Below are positions 32,820-42,400 of a DNA stretch of 64,000 nucleotides, piece after piece (positions within the stretch are counted from its first letter, which is position 1; each line of letters begins with the position of its first letter). The stretch is from Closterium sp. NIES-65 (lineage: Eukaryota > Streptophyta > Zygnematophyceae > Desmidiales > Closteriaceae), in contig CANXME010002015.1 in assembly GCA_948144175.1 (NCBI GenBank), forward strand, positions 550,197 through 614,196. Reading direction: 5' to 3'. Made by a program: the position numbers and the translations under genes. The notes under the pieces were generated by a model that worked only from the letters and a program-made list of their open reading frames with translations, was not told the DNA's origin and searched no databases.

Positions 32820-33720
32820 GGCAGTGCAGGGAGGGCTCGGGCGGCTCGGGCGGCCCGGGCGGCTCGGGCGGCTCTGGCGGCTCGGGCGGCTCGGGCGGCT
32901 CGACTGCTGGGCGGCTCGGGCGACTCGGCGGCTCGAGCGGGTCGGGCGGCACTGCAGCTGGGGCGGCTCGGCTGCTGGGGCGGCTCGGCTGCTGGGGCGG
33001 CTCGGCTGCTGGGGCGGCTCGGCGGCTGGGGCGGCTCGGCTGCTGGGGCGGCTCTGCTGCTGGGGCGGCTCGGCCGGGAGATGCAGGGGCGGGGCCGTCA
33101 GGTGCAGCGGCGGGTCGACCGGTGCAGCGGCGGACCGGCAGGTGCAGCGGCGGGGCCGTAGGGTGCAGCGGCGGGCCGGTAGGTGCAGCGGCGGGGCCGT
33201 CAGGTGAAGCGGCGGGCCGCTGGGTGCAGCGGCGGGCCGTAGGTGCAGCGGCTGGGCCGTCAGGTGAAGCGGCGGGCCGCTGGGTGCAGCGGCGGGCCGT
33301 AGGGTACAGCGGCGGGCCGGCAGGCGCAGCGGCGGGGCCGGCAGGTGAGGCGGCGGGCCGTAGGGTGCAGCGGCGGGCCGTAGGGTGCAGCGGCGGGCCG
33401 GCAGTTGCAGCGGCGGGGCCGTCAGGTGCAGCGACGGGCCGGCAGGGCCGCGTCAGAGCAGGCGGCGGGGCCGCGACAGTGGAGGCGGCGGGGCCGCGTC
33501 AAGCAGGCGGCGGGGCCGCGTCAGTGGAGGCGGCGGGGCCGCGTCAAGCAGGCGGCGGGGCCGCGACCAAGCGGGCGGCAGGGCCGCGTTAGAGCCGGCG
33601 GCGGGGCCGCGTCAGTGGAGGCGGCGGGGCCGCGTCAAGCAGGCGGCGGGGCCGCGATCAGGAGGGGCAGCGGGGCCGCGAGGGAAATGGCGACCCGAGG
33701 GGTCGCTAAAAAAAATGCGC
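32820..33720 (-). repeat. GC-rich tandem repeats in the element F leader
   Basis: Two arrays: GGCTCGGCTGCTGGGGC type (about 32960-33080) and GTGCAGCGGCGGGCCGTAG type (about 33080-33440), grading into GGCGGGGCCGCGTCAAGCA units (33470-33680). They differ from the leader repeats of B and C although coding regions are close. Confidence 0.85.
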
Positions 33721-33756
33721 GCCTCGGGGCGCGCTTCGGTGGGCCCTAAAAAAAAC

Positions 33757-33785
33757 GGTCCTTAGGAAGGACCCGCTCTATACCA
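33757..33785 (-). promoter_or_regulatory. Element F primer-binding site and adjacent hairpin
   Basis: TGGTATAGAGCGGG follows the LTR on the minus strand; GGTCCTT and AAGGACC arms (33773-33757) follow, then a T run and GGGCCCACC. Confidence 0.82.
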
Positions 33786-33913
33786 TGTGAAACAAGTAAA
33801 CAGGAATGAAATGACTAAGGAAAGATTGGGTACAAATACAACCCTAGAAACCCTGTACCCCATATGTGCTACCCCACTATAGCCTACAGCAACTATGTCA
33901 TATAAATCTGACA
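33786..33913 (-). repeat. Element F 5' LTR (128 bp)
   Basis: TG...CA on the minus strand, identical to the 3' LTR by eye. CTTCA (33914-33918) follows and completes the duplication. Confidence 0.95.
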
Positions 33914-36900
33914 CTTCAGGCTTCTTGAGATAGGTGGCGAGCTGGCTCGCGGAGTAGGATAAGTCGGGACGGCATGTGACTGCTGCGAAGAGAAGACACC
34001 CGAGCTTCTTCTGATAATCGCGTATGCCGGCGGGCTTGAGTAGAGTAGGTCGTCCCTTTTCGGTTCCTGACGTGTAGCGGTAAGGCGTGGCGATAGCGAT
34101 AGGTGTGAGCGAGAAGCGCTTGGCGATCGTGTCGGCGTATTTCTCGGCGCTTAGATAGATTGCGTTTTCTTCTTCGCGGATGTTGAGCCCGAGGTACTGC
34201 GTAACGGTAGAAGAAACCGTGATCGTGAGGTCTTTCTGAAGCTCCCCTTCGAACCACGTGGCGATGCCGTCGGTTGACCCAATGTAGAGGAGATCGTCCA
34301 CGTAGACGATTAGAAGAACGTAGTCGCTTCCCTTTGTGAGGCGATACATGCCCTGGTCATGTGGGAGTTGTTTGAAACCGATGCGGATGAGGCAGGCGTG
34401 TAGGTACTGCTGCCACAGTCGCGGTGCCTGCTTGATCCCGTAGAGCGACTTAAGCAGTTGACAGACTCGGTTGGGTTCGCCGTGGGAGCCGTGCGGGAGC
34501 TCGACGAAGATTTCTGCATCCACAGGTGCGTAGAGAAATGCGTTTGCGACGTCGATTTGTCGCAGTTTCTTTTTCTTCATGGCGGCGACGGCGATGAGGA
34601 TTCGGAGTGAGGTGTGACGGCTGACCGGAGCGAAGGTTTCGGTGTAATCTCTTCCGTGCTCCTGGTCAAAGCCGCGTACGACCCAGCGAGCTTTGAATTT
34701 GTCGATGGTGCCGTCAGCTTTCGTCTTCACACGGAAGACCCACTTCCCGGTAAGGATAGTCTTGTTTTGTGCTACGCCGATGGGAACGATTTTCCAGGTG
34801 TTGCGCTCCTCTAGTGCCTTCAGCTCTTTGTCCATGGCTTCACGCCATTTCTCCCTATGTTCCCCCTCCAGAGCCTGTTGAACCGTCGCAGGCTCCTTAG
34901 GAATGGCGGCGCCATGGACTGCGGTGACGAGACCAAGGATTTGCAGCCCAGTCTGTGAGTATCGAGGGAGTTCTGGATCCTCGGGATAAGCTGCTTCGTC
35001 TCCCACTTCTGGGTCGGGTATGAAATTTGGCCCTACCCTTTCTGCTTCGTTGGTGTTGACTGTCGCAGATGTTACGTAACCATTGTCGGCGAAATGGTAG
35101 AAGACTTCGGCGTTGTTACTGTCGCGAGGATTTTCCTCATCCATGGGCACGTCGACGGAGCAGTACGGAAGAGGTCCGGCTTCCTCCGATGCGTTGTCGA
35201 CGTTCTGCTCATCCCAGTCTGCTTCATCCGCTGCTGACGCGAAGGCTCGGTCACCACGAAAGCCACCGGTGAGGTCCTGATTCTCGTGCAAGTTGGCGAG
35301 GTACGTCTGAAGGGTGAGTCGTTCGTAGAAGATCACATCACGTGCTGCTACTGTTTCTTTTGTGTGGACGTCGAAGATTCTCCACGCATTGTAATTTTTC
35401 TCGATGCCGAGGTGTAGTCCCCACTGTGCCCGTTGCGAAAATCTTCCCGCTCGTGCTTCTGGGGGTCTGTACTGTACCATGCACCCGAAAACTCGTAACA
35501 TTTTTGTGCTGCCCTGCTTCCCTATCCACAGCAGATGCGGTGATGCGTTGTTCGGGAGTGACGACGACGACAACAAGTTGTGCAGTATGACAGCATGGTC
35601 CATTGCTGCTGGCCACTGGTGGTTGGGTAGCCGCATGCCACGTAACAGTTTGCGCATGCTGTTCTGCAGAGTCCTGTTCATTCTTTCTGCAACACCTTGC
35701 TGCTGATGTGCGTAGGGAAGGGAGAGGAGTTGCTTGATCCCCCTTTCCGCCAGGAACTGCTTGAAGCGCTGAGAGGTGTACTCGCCACCTCCGTCTGACT
35801 GGAAGCTTTTCAGTTGCGTTCCAGACTCTCTCTCTGCTATCGGTAGCCAGGCGGCGAATGCTGCGAGCGCCATGTCGCGGCTGGGTAGATTACGATGCCA
35901 GACGTATCGAGTGGCGGCGTCGATGAAGGTGATGGTGTAGTTGTAGTTGACTTGTCCTGGTTCGCGATTGTAGAGGATGTCGCTGTAAACTTTTTCAAGT
36001 GGTGCGTACGCTGGTGCGCTCGGGTTGTGATGTGGAGCGAACGGTCGATGAGGTAAGTCAGCTTCGGGACATATAAGGCAAGTCCCTCGTGCCTTTTGGA
36101 GTTCTCTGCCGTCGGGTAGAAGTAGGGAGTCTTTGTCAAGAACTCCTGCTCTTATCGTGTTGCTTAAAACCGTGTTGCTTGGATGTCCTGTGCGTGTGTG
36201 CCAGATTTCTTCAGAGGCGCGGTGTCCGAGTGAACGTTGGTATGCGTCGGAGTTGGAGTAAGAACTGGCGACGAAGTTGGCGCTTCGGTGGACTTCACGT
36301 TGAGTCGGATTCAGCTGTTGCGCGGGTGTTGGTGGTGCTTCGTCGACTGTGACTGGTGTCGTTGTTCCTGCTGCTGCTGATGTTGTCTCTGCTGCTGCCG
36401 ATGTTGTTGCTTCTGCCGATGTTGTTGCTGCTGCCGATGTTGTTGCTGCTGCCGATGTTGTTGCTGCGGCCGATGTTGTTGCTGCTGCCGATGTTGTCTC
36501 TGCTTCTGGTGTTTGTTGAATCGTTGCTAACGCTCGTGTTCGTTCTGCTTCAGGGATAGTGTGGGAGTACCAGAAACCTCCCGGGCTGAAGTCGGGGTCG
36601 AGATCCGGAGGGTGTGTCCAGTCGGTAAAGTTCACGATGGCGTCGCTGTCTGTAGTGCCCAGGTCAGGAACGAAGTCGAGGACGAAGACATTGTTCTTCA
36701 ATACTGCTTTCCCGATGTAGAGACCGCCTCTCCCGTGGTATAGCTTGAACTCTTGGGTGGTGCTGTCGGCTTCCAGGTGAATCCCCTTCGCCATCAACTG
36801 GCTAACACTCAGTAAGTTGTAACCGAGTCCTTCAGCGATGAGTACCTTTGACATGTGCAGTATGACATTTGTTTCTCTTGACTGAAGCTGTACCACTCCT

Positions 36901-38474
36901 TGTCGTCGTGTGCACAGGTTTTGATTGTTGGCGACCGTGATGACAACTTCTCGTTGGAGTCGGTGTTCGCGCTGTACGAAGCGTCCGGACGAGCACATGT
37001 GTTGCCCGCAGCAACTATCCAAGAACCAAGTGTCTTGGCCGGACGGTTCACTTTGAGCGATGGCGGCATAAGTCGGATTCGGGTGGAGTGATTCGCGGCG
37101 GGGCGTCCTGTTGTCGAGCTCCTCTTCTGGTGAGTAGTGGGGTGGTGACTCTGTTATGCAAGAATCGTTTATCTTGACCATGCAGTTGACTATGTTTCTT
37201 GCTCCTTGTGCAGGTTGTCCAGTTGAAGTCGTTGAAGCTTGAATCGTGGTTGTCGGACTTGCTTGTGTCGAAGCAACTTGGGAGCTTGAAGGCCGCAGTT
37301 GTCGCTGTGGTGTTGTCTGACGGGACGGGCAATGCGTGCGTGGATGTCCTGATGTTTTGCAGATGTGACAAAACGGAGGTACTGGCTTCGGCTGCTGTTG
37401 TCGGTTGTTGTAGTTGTTGTGTCGTCGCTGAGTATGGAAAGCGAACTCCGGTGCTAATGCCTTTTTCTTGTGCCTTTCTTCTTGCAGGTCCATGTCCTGC
37501 TGCTCGGCGTGGATTTCGGCGCAAAGTGCTGCTTCAGAGATTCTTCCGTGGGCTCGAAGAATTGCTTTGGTGGCGCGCCACTGAGGACCGAGGCCACCGA
37601 TGATGACTGTCACGAAGGCGTCTTCAGAGATTGATCCTCCGCATCGAAGAAGCTTGTCGCGCAATTCGCGACATCGGCTGATATACGCCAATCCCTTTTC
37701 TCCTGGTTTCATTTCAACTGTTGTCAATTGCGCCATTAACCTGCTCTGGTTTACACTGTCTGTTGCTTGATACAGGTTCTTCAGATGGCCGTACGCGAGT
37801 TCCGCCGAGTTGCCGAAGTTCCGGTAAGAGCGAATGTTCTGCTGCTGAGTTGGTGTGATGTTTCTCAGTAGAATAGTATACGCCATCATCGATTGATACG
37901 TATACTGCTGCTTCTCATACTGTGTGCCGTTTGCTGGATACTGCAGGGATCCGTCGAAGAAGCCGAGTATCTGCGCGCCCTCCATCATCAGCTCGAATTC
38001 AAAGGACCATGTGAAGAAGTCCTTTCCGTCGAAGGGTCTTGATGTTTGCAGTTCCAGGACATGCGCGAATTGCGACTGAACTTGTAAAGCGTCCATTGGT
38101 TTGTCTTGCGCAGGTGAAGGTTGAGGCAGGAAGCTGATCGACCCGCGCTCGTACGGGGCAAAGGTGGGTTGCTGCTGTTGATTCCCTCGCGCATATGACG
38201 ATCCGTCAAGGCTCATGGGTGTCGCTCCGTTGTTGCTGTTGTGTGTCTGTGCAGGTCCCGACTGCTGGTGTTGCTCGTAGAAGGACATGAAGGAGAAAAA
38301 TTTCTCCATCATGCTCTGGTCGAAGTCAGAAGGATGGTTCGTGGGGGTCTCGGTTGACGTTCCCCTTGGTCTTGCTGCCGTGCCTTCCTCTGTCTGCAGG
38401 CCAGAGGCTGGCAGTGGAGTAGGAGTAGTGCCCGAGGAGCCATTAGGGGAGCTCCTTTCCTTGTTTGTTGCCAT
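33914..38474 (-). CDS. Element E Gag-Pol polyprotein, N-terminal part (gag to RT)
   Basis: ATG at 38474 starts MATNKERSS. Signatures in order: Gln/Asn-rich start; Gag core (FTWSFEFELMMEGAQ, about residues 155-170, to GGLGPQWRATKAIL); canonical zinc knuckle CHICKTSGHPRTHC (about 368-381, C-X2-C-X4-H-X4-C); protease motif FLDSCCGQHMC (about 485), which has Cys where retropepsins have Gly; an Ala/Thr/Ser repeat (about 680-715); integrase HTRTGH with CLIC, then SDILY, FQSDGGGEY and QQQGVAERMNR; RT with YVDDLLYIG (about 1435). No stop or frameshift precedes the F insertion at 33913/33914. Particles would form in the cytoplasm and integrase would act in the nucleus. Confidence 0.93.
36375..36500 (-). 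repeat. 15-18-bp repeat coding the Ala/Thr/Ser array in element E
   Basis: Repeats of GCTGCCGATGTTGTT on the + strand code Thr-Thr-Ser-Ala-Ala-Ala units between protease and integrase. Confidence 0.85.
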
Positions 38475-38526
38475 GTCTTGTAATGATAAAAAAAGTTAGA
38501 GTTTTCCCCTGTCAGCTCTCATACCA
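38475..38526 (-). promoter_or_regulatory. Element E primer-binding site and short leader
   Basis: TGGTATGAGAGC directly follows the LTR and resembles the initiator-Met site with one change. The leader is only 52 bp, against 0.1-1 kb in type-1 and type-2 elements, and lacks the PBS hairpin. Confidence 0.82.
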
Positions 38527-38962
38527 TGTTGGGCTGAGAAAGCCCTTAAAGATCTTTGCAGAGGATAACTCTGGGTAGGATATTTGTAATAGCGGAAGCG
38601 TTTAATGAAGTTCGTGAACCGACCTTGCACTAGTGTGTGAGAGCAAAGTGGATTAAATTAAACAAGCAAATACAAGATTTTATATAAGAGTACAGGGAAT
38701 ACGAATAGATAGATAACTGCATTGCTGTTGCGATTCGATACAGTGCGACTCGGGCAACTGCTCTGTAACGAGTCAGTTGTGTGTCCTTAACTGTCGCACT
38801 GTAATTGTCGAGTCAAAGGTCGCTGACCTTTGACTTTCCCGTAACCTCCAGGCGGTTACCCTAACCTCCGAGGTTTGACTCGATGTTTCGATTCGGACTG
38901 CTTCGCTAGTGTCTTGGGTTTTGACACGACAGAAGCGCCTTTAAGACTTATTGTTTCCAACA
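38527..38962 (-). repeat. Element E 5' LTR (436 bp)
   Basis: Differs from the 3' LTR at about five positions. TAAAT (38963-38967) follows, matching 25426-25430. Confidence 0.95.
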
Positions 38963-38967
38963 TAAAT

Positions 38968-39488
38968 TACGCTGTATTGTCAATCTTGTTTTGCTCCTTC
39001 CATTGTTCATGCTTGTCAACAATATACGTGGCTGTTTAAGGCGAGTGAAGTCATACTTATTGTGAAGCTCGCACAGTGGTTAATTGCACTCTGTCACCTG
39101 GGCGAATTAAGGTGGTTTCCAAGCTGTTGGTTCCATTTTATCAGATGAATTTTGAGTGCATTAAAAGATAAGAGTTCTGTACTCAGCCGCAAATCGAGCG
39201 TCCGTCTAAAGGGTTTGTGTGACAGACAAGAATCCTCGACTCCTCCGCGCTGCCGCATTCCAGACTCTAGATTCTAGAAGTTCTAGGTACCGTTTCCGAT
39301 TCCCGTCGCATACTTCCTGTTTCCCTTGTCGAGCTGTTGCTCACTTCTATCGAAGATTCGTGAAATCTGCAGATTCTGGAGGCTGGCAAACGGTGGTAAT
39401 CAGCAGATGGTTCAAACAGACACTCACGTGAAATTCGTTTCACATGTTTCCCCAGAATTAGCATTGTTTCGGTATAGCTAGTCTCGCT
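38968..39488 (+). promoter_or_regulatory. NRDE2 upstream region (promoter and 5' UTR)
   Basis: AT-richer unique DNA between the E duplication and the NRDE2 ATG. A short inverted TTCTAGAA motif lies at 39272-39279. No clear TATA box near the ATG. The transcription start cannot be placed. With element E present, native upstream DNA is reduced to about 0.5 kb. Confidence 0.5.
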
Positions 39489-42400
39489 ATGGCTGATCCC
39501 GACGACTCCGTTGACTTTGTTGACTCTCCTAAGAGTTCCAAACCTCCTCGGGAAGTTGCCGCGAGTCAATTCCAGTCTTTCCCGTCGTTTCAATCAACGC
39601 TGGGAGATTTTCCGCGGAGCGTTTCCGCGGCTGGAGCTAGCCTGCGACCCCCACTGTTTCCGATCTTCCCGGTCGGTCAGACTCAAAGTAAAGTTTCTGG
39701 TATCTCTACATTGTCTCAGGAAGGCGGGTTCGAAAACGGAGGTGGTTTGAAGTTTAGTAGGACGACGGAGTCCGTTAACGTCCCAGTAAACGTCCCAAAT
39801 TCTCTGTTTCCGATCTCGGGTACGTTCCCCCAAGAGAGGGCATCGCGGGACGGTCCCGGTACCAGCCTACCAGACTCTGATTGGCTGACAAATCCGTCGT
39901 TTTCCGCGAAGCTTCTCCCGGCTGCAGAGGCCGCTCGGCGCGCAGCAGTTGAAGCAGCAGCTCGGCGCGCAGCGGAAGGGCCGAGAGAAGGGGTTGAGGG
40001 AGATGAGGGGAGTGAGGGAGAAGGTGAGGAGGAGGAAGAGGGCGAGGAGGGAGAGGAGGAAGGAGAGCAAGTGGGGGAAGGTGGGGAAGGAGAGGGAGAA
40101 GCAGATGGGAGGAGGAAGAGGAGGGTCAAGGAAAGCGGCGGTATTCCCGAGGATGGGAGAGGGACGGGGGAACTGGATGACAGTGATTACAGCGAAGGGG
40201 ACAAGAGGGATGGGGTTCGGGGTGTGAGTGTATCTGAAAGGGAGGATAGTGAGGGTACAAGGAGGAAGAAGAAGAGAAGGGAGGAGAAGGAGAAGGAGCG
40301 GAAGGAGAAGGAAAAGGAGAGGAAGGAGAAGCGGGAGAAAAAGTGCAGGCATGAGAAGAAGCGAAGAAAGAAGAGTAAGGGAGGGAAGGGGAGTTCTTCT
40401 AGTGACAGTTCCGGGAGTGACAGTAGCGAAAGTGGTGACTCTAGCGAGAGTGAGAACGAGGAGGAGAGGAGGGAGAGGAGGAGGAGGCGCAGGAAGAGAA
40501 AGGAAGAGGAGAAGAGGAGGAGGAAGGGGAACAGAGAGGCGGAGAAAGTCCAAAGAATGGTGGCGGGGAGTGAGGGGGGGAGGCACGCAGGAGGGGTGGG
40601 CATGGGCATGGGGATGGGAATGGGGATGGGCGTGAGAGGAGGGGTGGTAGGAGCTGCCGGTGCAGGAGGGAAAGAGTATGTGATTGATGCTAAGGGCGAC
40701 CGGGATAACTACGCCTTTGGCTCGCTTTACAGGTGAGTGAGAGAGGTTTACTGCTGGGACCATGCATGGGAGAGTGGGTATGAGAATGAGGATTGGTGGG
40801 ATGGGGTGAGAGGAAGGGTGGTAGGTGCCGGTGGTGCAGGGGGGAGGGAGTATGTGATCTTTGCTAAGGGCGACCGGGATAACTACGCCTTTGGCTCGCT
40901 GCACCGGTGAGGAATAGAGTTGAAACGTATAGAGGTGAGAGGTGTGCAGGTGAGAGGTGTGCGATTAGTTTTGAGAATTCTCAAAACTAATCTCAAACAA
41001 AGTGAGGGGTGTAAAGGATAGATAGAGCATCAAACGTCTTTTCAGTTCCATGTGGATTCGACATGGAGAGCATGGGGTGACTCGCGTGGGTGGGGTGGGG
41101 CCATGGGAACACGCATGAGAGGAAGGGAGGCTTTCCAACCTCTTACCTTCCTGTCTCTCTCCCTGCAAAATTGATTCCTTCCACTCCCCCCGCACACACA
41201 CCGCATCTGATGGAATGGAACGTGGCACGCTATGTCGTCCGTCCCACACCCGCCACAGCAGCAGCTTCTTCCTCCGCCTCCCCCTGGGCTCTCGCCTTTG
41301 GTGCTGCCCTGCCGGCTCAACCATCCCTGTCCTCCGCGCCCCTGCCTGGCCTTGTCTCTCATGCCTTTGGAGAATCTCCCGGTGTCTCGAAAGTTCTCTC
41401 GTGCCTCAAAAAGTCATGAGCCGCCGAAACACAGACGGACAGAGAGAGGTTTTCAACGTCTTACCTTCCTTTCTCTCCCTCCCTCCCCCACCACCCTCCC
41501 CACACAACACATCAGGTTGAATGTCGCGCGCTATATCGCCCATCCCACAGCCGCCACATCGTCTACCCACGCCGCCTCCCCCTGGGCTCTCGCCTTTGGT
41601 GCTGCCGGCTCCGCCTCCCCCATCCCTGTCCTCCGCGCCCCTGCCTGGTGTGGCCTCAAGCCTTCCCAGCACACAAAGAGCGCGGGAGGAGGGGGGAGCG
41701 GGGCTAGTAGGTTGGAAGGTGCGGATCTAGGGTTTGGGATGCGGAGTTTGATGGAGCCTGAGTGGGATACGGCTATGGGGTCTGTCACTGCTGCTTTTGC
41801 TGCACAGGGGGGAGGGGGGGATGGGGGGGGGAGCGGGGGAGGGGAAGAGGGGAAAGGGGGGGAGGCCTTCTGGGATTGGAGCTTCGGCGGCCAATCGGTA
41901 TTGGTCGCCCTGGAATGCCGTTTTCGAACGGAGCAAGGAGGTTCGGAGGGTGCGGTTCGGCAAGGGGCAGGCGCGGGGTGGAGGAGGGATGGAGGAGCAA
42001 GAAGAAGCGGAAGGGAGAAGGGGGGATGAAAGCAGTAAAGAGGTTCCTTCTAGTGCTGATGATGCTGCTACTGCAGCTGGTGCTGCTACCCCTGCTGCTG
42101 CTGCTGCTGCTTCTCCTGATGCTCCTAGCGCCTCCTTGCCTTACAAAATCGGGAGATTCGCATCGGAAACAGACCCAGGAAATGATGGTGAAGAAGATGA
42201 AACGGACGGTTTCCTCCCCCTAGAATCTCCCTTTCCTCCCTTTTCCTCCACCACTGGCGTTCGCAAGCTCACAGCTGCTGCTGCTAGAAAGCAGCAGGGA
42301 GAAGGGGGGAGAGGGGGTGGTGAGGAGGGGGTGTTGGGTGTGGGAGGAAAGGAGGAGGAGGGGGAGGAAGAGGGGGAGACGTGGGATGAGTACGTGTTTC

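Larger units (their letters stand above)
26470..33913 (-). mobile_element. Element F: very young type-1 Copia retrotransposon nested in E
   Basis: The two 128-bp LTRs show no mismatch by eye, and the CTTCA duplication is perfect. Order on the minus strand: 5' LTR 33913-33786, primer-binding site, hairpin, GC-rich leader (33756-32765), gag, protease, integrase, spacer, RT, RNase H, 3' tail and 3' LTR 26597-26470. Despite its youth, the coding frame has a G-run shift, two adjacent TAG codons and a TGA. Confidence 0.96.
25431..38962 (-). mobile_element. Element E: complete type-3 Copia retrotransposon hosting element F
   Basis: LTRs of 436 bp at 38962-38527 (5') and 25866-25431 (3') differ at about five positions (about 1 percent). 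TAAAT occurs at both outer edges (25426-25430 and 38963-38967). The gag-pol frame is continuous from 38474 to the F insertion point at 33914 and resumes in phase at 26469. E was therefore open, and possibly active, when F landed. Confidence 0.96.

Noticed and set aside
39272-39283. Heat-shock element in the NRDE2 promoter
   Set aside because: TTC and GAA blocks are present but spacing of the third block is one base short. Too weak to call.
39867-40904. Long minus-strand ORF opposite NRDE2 exon 1
   Set aside because: Leu/Pro/Ser-rich antisense of GAG/AAG-rich coding sequence. No support from splice sites or conserved motifs.
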